DNA of 64,000 nt, taken from contig NZ_FMXK01000013.1 of NCBI RefSeq assembly GCF_900103635.1, positions 1-64,000 of the forward strand, given 5' to 3'. The position numbers and the translations under genes were made by a program. Below the pieces are notes generated by a model that was not told the DNA's origin, did no database searches, and was given only the letters and a program-made list of their open reading frames with translations. Source of the DNA: Butyrivibrio sp. INlla18 (GTDB taxonomy: Bacteria > Bacillota > Clostridia > Lachnospirales > Lachnospiraceae). This document shows, one piece after another, positions 41,929 through 50,710 of the stretch; the first letter of the stretch is position 1, and the number at the start of each line of letters is the position of its first letter.

Positions 41929-43047
41929 TTAACGATTCAAAATTTCTTTTATATAATATGTGAGAACTTCACTGGCCTCGGCATGAGCCTGTGCGCCAGG
42001 ATGCATGTGTGCTCCAAAGGTTCTCATTGTGGTATTTGGAAGCTGGAAGAAAGATACGTTGTTGTCACCGCTCTTTTCTCTATATTTGTTAATAGCCTCT
42101 GTAAGAGTCAGATTAAGATTGCTTCCAAGCATTCCGTAAGCCCAGATGATATGGGCATGATGATTGTGTTTCCTTAACATCTCAAGGAAAGCTATTGCCG
42201 CATTTACAACCTTTAGCTCATCTTCTCTATTATATGAGCCATCCTCATTTTTGCGCTGCTTGAAGGTAGCCCCAAGCTCATCTATATAAAGAGGTGGCTG
42301 TTCAAAAGCGGATGCATCATTAGTTCCAAGGTTGACCACGATAACATCAGGCTGCCAACTGTCAAAGTCATAAGGTTCCTGCGTTCCAATGGCCTCATTA
42401 GAAGGTCCCATGGCAAGACCACACACCTTTTCATATATTGAAGGAATGTTGTGTCTAACATCATTGTCCCAGCCGCAGTAAACTCCCCATCCGCCCTGAG
42501 AAACAATGTGATAGTCTGCATTTAACGCCTTAGCTGTCATAGTTGCATAGTTAACTGATGCGCTCATGTACATTGCAAGCCAGTCAACATCAGATACAGC
42601 GCCGTAGCTGCCTTCACCAGAGGTGATGCTGTCTCCGATAAATTCGATCTTGAGATCATACTTAGGAACTTCCATAAACTCGCCATCAAGCCTAAAGCCC
42701 TTAACAAGTACCTTACACTTATCATCCTCGCTCATAGCCTGAAGTTCTCTATAAAATCTAACTCTCTTTGGAGTTCCAGGCTCCATATTTCTAAATAGGC
42801 AAATGCTGTGCTCACCGGCAAGAACCATCTGTCTACCCATGAAAGCTCCGTTAAGCTCATAAGCAACCCATGGCTCATGGAAATCATTGTCTGTCTCAAA
42901 ATCGATCCAAAGGTCAGAACCTGTGACAACAACCTCCACAGCACTACCATTGAATAAAAGAGGAAGCGGATCTCTCACCTTTCCAAGTCTTCCAAAAATG
43001 TTGATGTTACTAACTTCACTGATAGGTACAAATCTTAATTCTGCCAT
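41929..43047 (-). CDS. CE2-like SGNH/GDSL carbohydrate esterase, no signal peptide
   Basis: The 372-residue protein has an N-terminal beta-rich domain (about 1-125) and an SGNH hydrolase domain: block I FIGDSITSGEG with nucleophile Ser140, the Gly block GGWGVYCG, block III NLGTNDAS, and block V HMHPGAQAH with the catalytic His. This two-domain layout is that of carbohydrate esterase family 2, which removes acetyl groups from xylo- and manno-oligosaccharides. No signal peptide is present, so it should act on imported acetylated sugars in the cytoplasm. An AraC regulator gene lies directly upstream. Family assignment is by eye. Confidence 0.78.
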   Translation of the reverse strand: MAELRFVPISEVSNINIFGRLGKVRDPLPLLFNGSAVEVVVTGSDLWIDFETDNDFHEPWVAYELNGAFMGRQMVLAGEHSICLFRNMEPGTPKRVRFYRELQAMSEDDKCKVLVKGFRLDGEFMEVPKYDLKIEFIGDSITSGEGSYGAVSDVDWLAMYMSASVNYATMTAKALNADYHIVSQGGWGVYCGWDNDVRHNIPSIYEKVCGLAMGPSNEAIGTQEPYDFDSWQPDVIVVNLGTNDASAFEQPPLYIDELGATFKQRKNEDGSYNREDELKVVNAAIAFLEMLRKHNHHAHIIWAYGMLGSNLNLTLTEAINKYREKSGDNNVSFFQLPNTTMRTFGAHMHPGAQAHAEASEVLTYYIKEILNR

Positions 43048-43088
43048 GTTAGCCCCCTTGTTGTTTGTAAAAGTACCTTTTATGCTAT

Positions 43089-43949
43089 TTATCTGTTGCA
43101 GTTCTGAGAGTATTTCTTTGGCGAAATGCCCACAGACTTGGTAAATGACTTAAGGAAATTGCTGTAATCACTAAATCCGCATCTCTCACAGACTTCGCTA
43201 ACGCCAATGCCCTCTGCCAAAAGAGATTTGGCAATGGATATTCTCCTTGCAGTCATGTACTTATTGATTGTAGTACCAGTTGCGGACTTAAACAATCTAC
43301 ATATATATGATTCACTTATAAAAAACTGTCTGGAAAGGTCACCAATACTGATAGGATACTGGATATTATTGTTAAGATATGAAAGTATAGCATCGACCTG
43401 ATCATTATAAGTAGAAAGCTTATTAGGCACATTGTCACTAAGCTTATCATTGATGATCTGATTGATCATAACAAAAAGCTCAGTAAAAGTAGCCTTCTCA
43501 AGCAAATCATGGCCGTAGTCATTGCTTGAAAGGATCTTGTTTACAAAATAAAGAAATCTACCCTGCTGCTCAGAAGAAAGACTTATCTTGTGAGAAAACT
43601 CTTCCGTTCTCTTCTGGAAACATGCGTCCAGATTGGTCTCTTTGGAAGATATACTCTGCATAAAATCAGGGTCTATCATGATAACGATTCTCTCGTGGAG
43701 TTCTTGATCTATCTGAGTAAGATAATGTGAATCATACTGATTGATCAGGAAAAGATCTCCTGGCGCAATATCATAGATCTTATTATCAATAAGAAACTGT
43801 TTGCCTCCGGAAATTGAAAAATAGACTTCATAGCAGTCATGGATATGCATCTCCATGGCCTTCTCATCCTTATACAAGTGGGCAATACTGAAATACTTAT
43901 TTTCAATACTTGCCGCCATAGCGTCCTTGCACGAATTTAGTTCTCTCAT
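43089..43949 (-). CDS. AraC-family transcriptional regulator beside the esterase
   Basis: The 286-residue protein has an N-terminal cupin-like domain (MHIHDCYEVYFSISGGK, about 33-49) and a C-terminal AraC double HTH: ISIGDLSRQFFISESYICRLFK and VCERCGFSDYSNFLKSFTKSVG. It is encoded 41 bases upstream of the CE2-like esterase gene and probably controls it in response to a plant oligosaccharide. AGAGGTAGTA before the ATG marks the start. Confidence 0.9.
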   Translation of the reverse strand: MRELNSCKDAMAASIENKYFSIAHLYKDEKAMEMHIHDCYEVYFSISGGKQFLIDNKIYDIAPGDLFLINQYDSHYLTQIDQELHERIVIMIDPDFMQSISSKETNLDACFQKRTEEFSHKISLSSEQQGRFLYFVNKILSSNDYGHDLLEKATFTELFVMINQIINDKLSDNVPNKLSTYNDQVDAILSYLNNNIQYPISIGDLSRQFFISESYICRLFKSATGTTINKYMTARRISIAKSLLAEGIGVSEVCERCGFSDYSNFLKSFTKSVGISPKKYSQNCNR

Positions 43950-44061
43950 TACTACCTCTTTATTTCAATATAATCTAAAATATAATACCTTTATGTTATA
44001 GTAATGCTTCACTATTTTCAAGTTTTTTATATTTGGTATCAGTTTTTATAGAAAATATTGG

Positions 44062-44098
44062 AAACAAAAAAGCCAATCGCACCGCTTGGGTACGATTG
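44062..44098 (-). terminator. Terminator after ackA
   Basis: CAATCG (44074-44079) pairs with CGATTG (44093-44098) around an inner CACC/GGGT stem, followed on the minus strand by six T's. The rest of the gap 43950-44061 is AT-rich with nothing recognisable. Confidence 0.78.
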
Positions 44099-44120
44099 AC
44101 TTGAAGTTTTTTAAAAAATT

Positions 44121-45317
44121 TTATTTGCAAAGCGCATATGTATCACGAGCAATAGCAAGCTCTTCGTTTGTAGGAACAACTAAAAGAGTAACCTTACTAT
44201 CTGGAGTAGAGATTGTCTTCTCCTCGCCGCGAACCTTGTTGGCCTCTACATCGATCTTGGCTCCGATAAATCCAAGTCTGTCACAGATAAGCTTACGAAC
44301 AAATCCGCTGTTCTCACCAACACCAGCTGTGAAGCAGATAGCATCAACACCGCCCATAGCTGCTGTGTATGAACCGATGTACTTAACTACTCTGTATACG
44401 AATGCATCAACTGCTCTATGTGCACCAGCGTGTCCCTTGTTGTAACCATCCTCAAGATCTCTAAAGTCAGAAGAAAGCTCATCAGAAAGACCAAATACAC
44501 CAGACTTCTTGTTAAGAAGGTTAGTAACGTCAGCCACTGTAGAATTCTCCTTCTTCATGATGAATTCTACAACTGAAGGATCGATGTCACCTGATCTTGT
44601 ACCCATGATAAGACCTTCAAGTGGAGTAAGTCCCATTGAAGTATCTACGCACTTACCACCGTCAACAGCTGAGATTGAAGCACCATTTCCAAGGTGGCAA
44701 ACAATGAGCTTAAGGTCCTTAGCATCTTTGCCAAGAAGCTCTACTGCTCGCTTAGAAACATATGAATGGCTTGTTCCGTGGAAGCCGTATCTTCTGATGC
44801 CGTACTTTTCATAGTATGAATATGGAAGTCCATAAAGGTATGCATCCTGAGGCATTGTCTGATGGAATGCTGTGTCAAATACAGCAACCATAGGAACACC
44901 AGGCATAACCTTCTGGCAAGCTCTGATACCAATGAGGTTTGCTGGGTTGTGAAGTGGTGCAAGATCTGAAACCTCTTCGATAGCCTTGATAACCTCTTCT
45001 GTAATAACAACAGACTTTGTGAACTTCTCTCCGCCGTGAACGATACGATGTCCAACAGCTCCAATCTCTGAAAGTGAAGAAACAACGCCTGTTTCTGCGT
45101 TTGTAAGAGCTTCAATTACAAGCTCGATTGCCTTGTTGTGATCTGGCATAGGAGTAACTTTAGTAACTTTATCCTTGCCTGCAGGTGTATAACTGATCTG
45201 GCTTCCGTCAATTCCGATTCTCTCGCATAATCCCTTGCAGATTACCTGCTCTGAGTCTGAATCAATAAGCTGGAACTTCAGTGATGAACTACCACAATTG
45301 ATAACCAATATTTTCAT
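44121..45317 (-). CDS. ackA: Acetate kinase
   Basis: It interconverts acetate plus ATP and acetyl phosphate plus ADP; in fermenters it yields ATP. The 398-residue protein shows [11 protein letters not shown] near the start, [30 protein letters not shown] and [13 protein letters not shown] 45317 is preceded by AGGAGAA; the ORF opening at 45377 is upstream noise. The usual partner pta is not adjacent. The gene is divergent from tmcAL, whose product consumes acetate, and a CcpA-type site lies in the shared region. Confidence 0.96.
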   Translation of the reverse strand: MKILVINCGSSSLKFQLIDSDSEQVICKGLCERIGIDGSQISYTPAGKDKVTKVTPMPDHNKAIELVIEALTNAETGVVSSLSEIGAVGHRIVHGGEKFTKSVVITEEVIKAIEEVSDLAPLHNPANLIGIRACQKVMPGVPMVAVFDTAFHQTMPQDAYLYGLPYSYYEKYGIRRYGFHGTSHSYVSKRAVELLGKDAKDLKLIVCHLGNGASISAVDGGKCVDTSMGLTPLEGLIMGTRSGDIDPSVVEFIMKKENSTVADVTNLLNKKSGVFGLSDELSSDFRDLEDGYNKGHAGAHRAVDAFVYRVVKYIGSYTAAMGGVDAICFTAGVGENSGFVRKLICDRLGFIGAKIDVEANKVRGEEKTISTPDSKVTLLVVPTNEELAIARDTYALCK

Positions 45318-45356
45318 CTTAACGATTCTCCTAATTAAAATAAAATTTAATATATG

Positions 45357-45395
45357 TTTACTTATATATTTTACCAAGGTATTATTTTATAACAA
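45357..45395. promoter_or_regulatory. Overlapping divergent promoters of ackA and tmcAL
   Basis: For ackA (minus): TTGTTA 45395-45390 and TAAAAT 45373-45368, spacer 16. For tmcAL (plus): TTTACT 45357-45362 and TATTAT 45380-45385, spacer 17. The two promoters physically overlap, so use of one should hinder the other. Confidence 0.5.
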
Positions 45396-45424
45396 GGAAA
45401 AAGTTGCACAAAAATTGTATTTTA

Positions 45425-45440
45425 TTGAAAGTGCTTACAT
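45425..45440. promoter_or_regulatory. CcpA-type (cre-like) site between ackA and tmcAL
   Basis: TTGAAAGTGCTTACAT differs at one position from the cre consensus WTGNAARCGNWWWCAW. It lies about 70 bases upstream of the predicted ackA start point, a position from which CcpA activates ackA in Bacillus, and just before the tmcAL start codon. Confidence 0.5.
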
Positions 45441-45444
45441 CATG

Positions 45445-46668
45445 ATGAAGACTGTAGCTGTAATAGCTGAATTCAACCCATTTCATAATGGGCATAATTA
45501 CATATTAGAGAAGGCAAAAGAGATAACAAATGCAGAAAACGTGATCGTAATAATGAGCGGCGACTTCGTTCAAAGAGGCGCTCCTGCATTCATGGATAAG
45601 TTCTCTAGGACTATTTGCGCCCTAAATTCAGGTGCAGACCTTGTTTTGGAGCTTCCAATCTATTATAGTCTTGGAAGTGCTGAGTACTTTGCTCAGGGCG
45701 CTGTTTCTATACTTGATAGACTAGGCATCGTCACTGACCTTGTATTTGGTAGCGAATGCGATGACCTTGCTCTCCTATCAGATATCGCAGATATTCTAGT
45801 AAAAGAGCCAGAGGAATTCAAAGAAAAGCTCCAGGAACAATTAAAAAACGGCGATAGCTTTGCCCTTGCCCGTGAGAAGGCTGTATTACAGGCACTTCAC
45901 ACAGATGATTCCAAGGTAAAAGACATCCTATCTAGCCCAAATAGTATCTTATCCCTTGAATATCTAAAGGCACTAAAAAGGCTTAATAGCACTATAGAGC
46001 CCCACACCATAAAGCGCGTAGGCTCTGATTATAATTCAAAAGAATTGTCTAACATACCAAGCGCAACTGCCATCCGCTCTTTTATCGCAAAAAATGGCAC
46101 AAAGCTTCAGGATGAGTTAAAAGAAATGGTTTCCAAAAGCTCTTTTGACCAGATAATTAATTACCAGGGAAGTTTTGGAAATACAGATAATTTCACTAAG
46201 TACTTGTATTACAAGATCATGCAAGCAGGTGAAAAAGGCCTTACTGAATACCTTGATATAAACGAAGAACTTTCCAATAAGATTCTGGACGCAGCACAAA
46301 CATTCAAAACATTTGATGAGCTCTGCGCAAAATGTAAGTCCAAGAATATGACCTATTCAAGGATTTCTAGGAGCCTTATGCATATAGTCCTAGATATGAA
46401 GGCTTCTAACATGGAGGAATACAAGGCTGATGGTTATACTGGTTATGCCCGTATCCTTGGCATGAAAAAAGACATATCTCCTAGCATTAAGACAGTCAAA
46501 AATATAGGAAATATCAAGATCTTTAATCAATTAAAGGAAGCTAAAGAGAATCTTTCAGAACTGGAAATGCGACTACTTAACGAAACTCTTTTTGCAAATA
46601 AGTTATACAGCCTTGAATTTAAAGGCGAAAATGTAAACGAATATAGGCTACAACCGATAATTCTTTGA
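45445..46668 (+). CDS. tmcAL: tRNA(Met) cytidine acetate ligase TmcAL (YlbM)
   Basis: TmcAL uses acetate and ATP to make N4-acetylcytidine at the wobble base of elongator tRNA-Met. The 407-residue protein begins MKTVAVIAEFNPFHNGH; HNGH at 14-17 is the nucleotidyltransferase HxGH motif. IVIMSGDFVQRGAPAF and GADLVLELP are family hallmarks. ATG 45445 is chosen because it matches homologue starts; ATG 45442 is equally open. It is divergent from ackA, fitting shared acetate metabolism. The long upstream reading frame from 45235 overlaps ackA in antisense and is not real. Confidence 0.92.
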   Translation: MKTVAVIAEFNPFHNGHNYILEKAKEITNAENVIVIMSGDFVQRGAPAFMDKFSRTICALNSGADLVLELPIYYSLGSAEYFAQGAVSILDRLGIVTDLVFGSECDDLALLSDIADILVKEPEEFKEKLQEQLKNGDSFALAREKAVLQALHTDDSKVKDILSSPNSILSLEYLKALKRLNSTIEPHTIKRVGSDYNSKELSNIPSATAIRSFIAKNGTKLQDELKEMVSKSSFDQIINYQGSFGNTDNFTKYLYYKIMQAGEKGLTEYLDINEELSNKILDAAQTFKTFDELCAKCKSKNMTYSRISRSLMHIVLDMKASNMEEYKADGYTGYARILGMKKDISPSIKTVKNIGNIKIFNQLKEAKENLSELEMRLLNETLFANKLYSLEFKGENVNEYRLQPIIL

Positions 46669-46733
46669 TTGAAGTAATTTTTTTAACGTGATAACATTAA
46701 TATATATGCTTTTATGAACACTTGGAGGAAAAA

Positions 46734-48845
46734 ATGGGACTTGAGAAGATAGAAAAAGGCACGATAATACACAAGGCAGGCGAAGATACCGTAGGTACCA
46801 TCGAGATCCTTGTAAAGGGAAGTATAAAAATATACGATCAATTCTCTTCCATTACCATGAGTGTCGGAAGCTTTATTGGAATTGTAGAATCACCTGGCAA
46901 AAAATATATTTACTCCTACGAAGCACTTGAAGATTCAGCAGTTTATTCATATCCATTTGAAGACTTAACAGATATACCACCAATAGTAAGATCCAATCCA
47001 AAGATTGCGCCAATACTGGCTGCACAGTCTGTTGCTACTGCTTCTAAATGCTGCGACGTATACGAAAAAGAGTATGATGATGCCCTTTCTGAATATGAAA
47101 AGATCATCGCTGATTACGCTGACTACCCTAGTCTTTGCATAAAGGTTGGCGAAACCCCAATGATCTTTAACGAGGTCGACGAGATCATTCCACCTGAGAA
47201 GTCAGAAAAGATCGGTGAATGGGCATTTCCTTATATCAGAAGTTTAAAAGAAAATGAGGCAATCCTCAAAAAGTCTTTATACAACATAAACATCGACATT
47301 GCAGCTGGTATCGTAATGTCCACTTTCTATATCTACGAAAACATATCAAAGGAAAACCAGCTTCTTGGGGAATACAGAAAAGCTCTAAAAAAGAAAACTG
47401 CTAACTTCACTGCTAACATGAAGATGATAAACGCTAAGCTCTCCGACATGGAAAAGAATGCAGATGGAGGCTCAAGTGTTGTTACCGTTGTTAACGCCCT
47501 TAGCACCATCCTTGCTTATTCTGGTGTATCACCTGAAGTCGCAGCCAAGTTTGAAGAACAGATTGGTGAGTTCAAGCACAATGACAACAGATACGATTCT
47601 GAGGACGAAGCAAGAGCCCTTAGACGTAATCTTGGAAATACCTTCTACGAAGTATTTACACCTGCTTTCATAAAAAGTCTAAATGACGACAACTATCCTA
47701 TGGAAGTTAAGATGTTCTTCATGTTCGGCTTTGTAGACGAAGAACTTGCAGGTGAAAAGAACACTAGAATTCTTTATAACATGGCAAAAGCCTACGTGCC
47801 AGATCCAGAAGGCAACGTAGTCACATTATACGAATGGCTCAAAAAAATCTACAACCTTGAAGTTGAGCCTTCAAGAAACGAATTTGACCAGGACTGGGAA
47901 GGTTATCTTCGCGAGCAAAAAGCTACAGGTAATTTGAAGCAGGCTCAAATAGATGCAATGGTCAATGACCCTAAGAGCAGACTTGATTTTGAGATTCACA
48001 ACCTCTTCTCTTTAGGTAACAGAATGACCTTTGGTAGAATCTCTTCCTTCGTTCCTGTATTTGATGAAATGAACGTACTTAGGCCTCTTGATATGGCCTA
48101 TCTGACCTACAGCAAGATCAATGAATATTTTGCAAATATCAGAGCCGTTGACTACGGAGTATTCTGCAGACAGGCTGTTTATTCAAATCCAGAGATCGGT
48201 GTTACGCAGCTCTTTTACGCTGATGATATCACACCTTATATGATCCTCATGCCAAACGTTGGTAGCAGAGCTTCCCTTTGGCAGGAAATTGAGGGCAAAA
48301 AACGTAGTACCAAAGCCAGAATGCTGGTTTCAATATTCAACACAGAAAATACTGAAGAATGCATGGTAAGACTCTTTGGTGAGTTTAGATGGGAAATGTG
48401 CAAAACTGAACAGGGCGTTCACTGGAACGACGTTACTGACCCATCTCTTACTTCTATGTACTGCGATTATCTGCAGTTCTTCAAAAAGAACTCAGCTCTT
48501 TCTACAGAAAATAAGGAAAAGCTAAAGACTGACCTTAAGAAGTATTCTAATAACTACAAGAACGTGTTTATTGCCGATTATTTGGCTTATGTAAAGTTCG
48601 AGGCAAACGGATCGCCAAGACTTAATAAGGTTGCAAGAGAGATTCTCTTTACCTTCTGTCCTTTTGCAAAAGAACTAAGAGAAAAAGTTTCAGATAATCC
48701 TCAGTATACTGAGCTTATAAATCACTACCAGGCTCATATAGGTAACCTTGCAAAGCCTGTTATGAACATGGCAAGTAAACTTAAACGTGATGGAATTGAG
48801 ATTCCAGAACAGATAACAAAACAACTTGAACATCTAAGCAAATAA
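46734..48845 (+). CDS. Large uncharacterised protein with N-terminal cyclic-nucleotide-binding-like domain
   Basis: The 703-residue cytoplasmic protein has no signal or membrane helix. Residues about 1-90 look like a cNMP-binding beta-barrel: KGTIIHKAGED, then IEILVKGSIKIYD, SVGSFIGIVE, and YEALEDSAVYSY. The phosphate-binding cassette Arg of cAMP receptors is not visible, so the ligand is open. The remaining 600 residues are helical and I do not recognise them; there is no HTH, so it is not a CRP-type regulator. GGAGG six bases before ATG 46734 fixes the start; an in-frame TTG at 46722 overlaps that site. It follows tmcAL by 65 bases and is bounded by a terminator. I assign no function. Confidence 0.8.
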   Translation: MGLEKIEKGTIIHKAGEDTVGTIEILVKGSIKIYDQFSSITMSVGSFIGIVESPGKKYIYSYEALEDSAVYSYPFEDLTDIPPIVRSNPKIAPILAAQSVATASKCCDVYEKEYDDALSEYEKIIADYADYPSLCIKVGETPMIFNEVDEIIPPEKSEKIGEWAFPYIRSLKENEAILKKSLYNINIDIAAGIVMSTFYIYENISKENQLLGEYRKALKKKTANFTANMKMINAKLSDMEKNADGGSSVVTVVNALSTILAYSGVSPEVAAKFEEQIGEFKHNDNRYDSEDEARALRRNLGNTFYEVFTPAFIKSLNDDNYPMEVKMFFMFGFVDEELAGEKNTRILYNMAKAYVPDPEGNVVTLYEWLKKIYNLEVEPSRNEFDQDWEGYLREQKATGNLKQAQIDAMVNDPKSRLDFEIHNLFSLGNRMTFGRISSFVPVFDEMNVLRPLDMAYLTYSKINEYFANIRAVDYGVFCRQAVYSNPEIGVTQLFYADDITPYMILMPNVGSRASLWQEIEGKKRSTKARMLVSIFNTENTEECMVRLFGEFRWEMCKTEQGVHWNDVTDPSLTSMYCDYLQFFKKNSALSTENKEKLKTDLKKYSNNYKNVFIADYLAYVKFEANGSPRLNKVAREILFTFCPFAKELREKVSDNPQYTELINHYQAHIGNLAKPVMNMASKLKRDGIEIPEQITKQLEHLSK

Positions 48846-48848
48846 AAA

Positions 48849-48868
48849 AGGCGGCCAGTTGGCCGCCT
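48849..48868. terminator. Terminator between the cNMP-like gene and the lipoprotein gene
   Basis: AGGCGGCC (48849-48856) pairs with GGCCGCCT (48861-48868). The minus side has six T's, so it mainly ends the lipoprotein gene; the plus side has a poor U-tract. Confidence 0.78.
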
Positions 48869-48884
48869 AAATTATTCTATAAAA

Positions 48885-49658
48885 TTAGTTGAGCTTCTCA
48901 GCATTCTCGAAAAGGTGTGTAACATCTTCCTTGGTAAGACCGCCTGTTGTAAGGCTCATTACATATCCGTTGTCTACAAGGCAGCATACTCTCTCGTAGT
49001 AATCGATACCCTGGATCTTGGCTGAGATAAGAAGTGATGAATGCTCCTCACCCATGAACTTAACCTTATCGATCTCAGTTGTAACGTTCTCAAATCCCTG
49101 CTGCTCAAGGATCTCAACAACTGAAGTAGATGAAGCATTAAGAACTGTCTCCTCGTCAACAAGTGTGCTAACGATTGAACCAACTGACTGAAGTGCTACG
49201 TTGAATGACTTGAGCATTGTATCATCTGCTGCATAAGCAACGATCATAACCTTACCCTCATCAACATACTTCTTGATAGTATCATTTGTGAAGTCGCCAG
49301 CTGCATTGTTAAGATCTGCAACAGCCTGCTCGTCAGCAAAAGTCATATCACTATCAACGTTGAACTTAAGGTTGAAGTTCTCGTTGATATAAGCCTGTCC
49401 ATCAACATAACCAGCAGCAGCATCAGCTGTAACTTCTGTAGCTTCCTCAGATGAAGCCTCGCTTGCAGCCTCTACAGCCTCTTCTACAGAAGCCTCTGAA
49501 GATGCCTCGTCAGCGCTATCCTCTTTGATCTCAAAAGCTGCCTCTGAAGACTCTTCGCCAGCCTTTAAAGGTCCCTTATCTGTGTCTGTGTTACCACATG
49601 CTACGCTAGAAGCCATGATCATCATAGCAAGCATAGCTACTAAGATTTTCTTCTTCAT
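48885..49658 (-). CDS. Uncharacterised lipoprotein with acidic Ser/Ala/Glu linker
   Basis: The 257-residue precursor has a lipoprotein signal ending SVAC21, then a low-complexity acidic linker (about 30-85) made of repeated SEAS/EAS units, then a globular domain of about 170 residues (from YINENFNLKFNV to the end). I do not recognise the domain; its length and alternation suggest a mixed alpha/beta fold like PsbP/DUF-type lipoproteins. ATG 49658 has GGAGAG upstream. It is monocistronic between two terminators or gaps. A similar linker occurs in the lipoprotein at 58108-60603. Confidence 0.75.
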   Translation of the reverse strand: MKKKILVAMLAMMIMASSVACGNTDTDKGPLKAGEESSEAAFEIKEDSADEASSEASVEEAVEAASEASSEEATEVTADAAAGYVDGQAYINENFNLKFNVDSDMTFADEQAVADLNNAAGDFTNDTIKKYVDEGKVMIVAYAADDTMLKSFNVALQSVGSIVSTLVDEETVLNASSTSVVEILEQQGFENVTTEIDKVKFMGEEHSSLLISAKIQGIDYYERVCCLVDNGYVMSLTTGGLTKEDVTHLFENAEKLN

Positions 49659-49741
49659 AATTATCTCTCCTCTTATAATCTGGATTTCTTTTTGCAAAAT
49701 GACTTTGCTATATTACCAAATTTAAGAGGATAAATCAAATT

Positions 49742-50590
49742 TTACTTGTTAAGGTAAGCCTTCTCGGCCTTTTCAATGCACTCTCTAGATGATACAGCAA
49801 CATCAGGAGTTGTATCCTCCAAAGTAGCCTGAATATAAGGCTTATTGTCCATTGCAAACTTAACGATACCTGAATAATCAAGTTCTCCAAGACCGCATCC
49901 CATGCTGACAACACCTTCATCTGTAAGGATACAGTCCTTAAGATGTATCATGCAGATATCCTTACCAAGAAGCTCGTGAGCTTCCTCAAATACTTCATAC
50001 TTTCTGTCATAGTTGTCTGTCCAAAGAAGGTTTACAGGATCATAGATGATCTGAAGGTTTGGTGAACCAATTCTATCAAGAACCTCTCTAGCTCTTGCTG
50101 GAGTATGTACGATATGTCTGTAAACAGGTTCGATCGCCACAATAACACCCATCTTCTCTGCATACTCTACAACAGGTCTCAAATTAGTGATAAAGGTATC
50201 AAGAGCTTCCTGGGAATGGCAAGCCTCTTTGTCATAGTGATAATCAACATTTGGAGCACCTGTCTCTGTTCCAACCATGCCGCATCCCATTAGCGCTGCA
50301 AAACGGATGTGAGCCATGTACTTCTCCTGAGTCTTTTTAAGCTCTTCCTGATCAGGAGTTGCAAGATTCAAGTAGCAACCAAGAACTGCCACTTCAAGAT
50401 CAGCCTTTCTAAAAGAATCTCTAAGATACATAGCGTATCCAGGAGTAAGAGCTGAAGGCTCAGCTGTAAAGCCAGGAACCTTAGAAAGAGCTATATGAAC
50501 GCAGGAAAATCCCTGCTTTTTGATCTCCTTAAGTCTCTCCTCAAAAGGAAGTTCAACTGTATCATGGAATCTGATACCAATCTGCATCAT
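49742..50590 (-). CDS. Sugar phosphate isomerase/epimerase (xylose-isomerase-like TIM barrel)
   Basis: The 282-residue protein belongs to the AP endonuclease 2/IolE-like superfamily: MVGTETGAPN, AIEPVYRH, IIYDPVNLLW, and MIHLKDC supply the metal-binding Glu, Asp and His positions. The substrate is unknown; being downstream of uxaA suggests a uronate or related sugar-acid. GGAGG lies nine bases before ATG 50590. A 120-base spacer with repeated CTATACTT elements separates it from uxaA, so it may have separate control. Confidence 0.8.
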   Translation of the reverse strand: MMQIGIRFHDTVELPFEERLKEIKKQGFSCVHIALSKVPGFTAEPSALTPGYAMYLRDSFRKADLEVAVLGCYLNLATPDQEELKKTQEKYMAHIRFAALMGCGMVGTETGAPNVDYHYDKEACHSQEALDTFITNLRPVVEYAEKMGVIVAIEPVYRHIVHTPARAREVLDRIGSPNLQIIYDPVNLLWTDNYDRKYEVFEEAHELLGKDICMIHLKDCILTDEGVVSMGCGLGELDYSGIVKFAMDNKPYIQATLEDTTPDVAVSSRECIEKAEKAYLNK

Positions 50591-50609
50591 AATCTATATC
50601 CTCCAAAAA

Positions 50610-50692
50610 CTATACTTCATTTATCAATATCAACATGAAAAGTATAGCGTAGTTTCCTATCCAAAAATAGTTACTATACTTGCATCAATATC
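50610..50692. repeat. Repeated CTATACTT / ATCAATATC elements upstream of the epimerase gene
   Basis: CTATACTT at 50610-50617 and 50674-50681 is followed after five and two bases by ATCAATATC (50623-50631 and 50684-50692). AAGTATAG, the inverse of the first element, lies between at 50640-50647. AAGTATAG and CTATACTT can also form a hairpin in the transcript from uxaA. The role is unknown. Confidence 0.4.
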
Positions 50693-50710
50693 GAATATCT
50701 TTTCATACTT

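Noticed and set aside
45235..45441. N-terminal extension of TmcAL reaching into ackA
   Set aside because: It is antisense to ackA coding sequence and the family starts at MKTVAVIAEFNPFHNGH.
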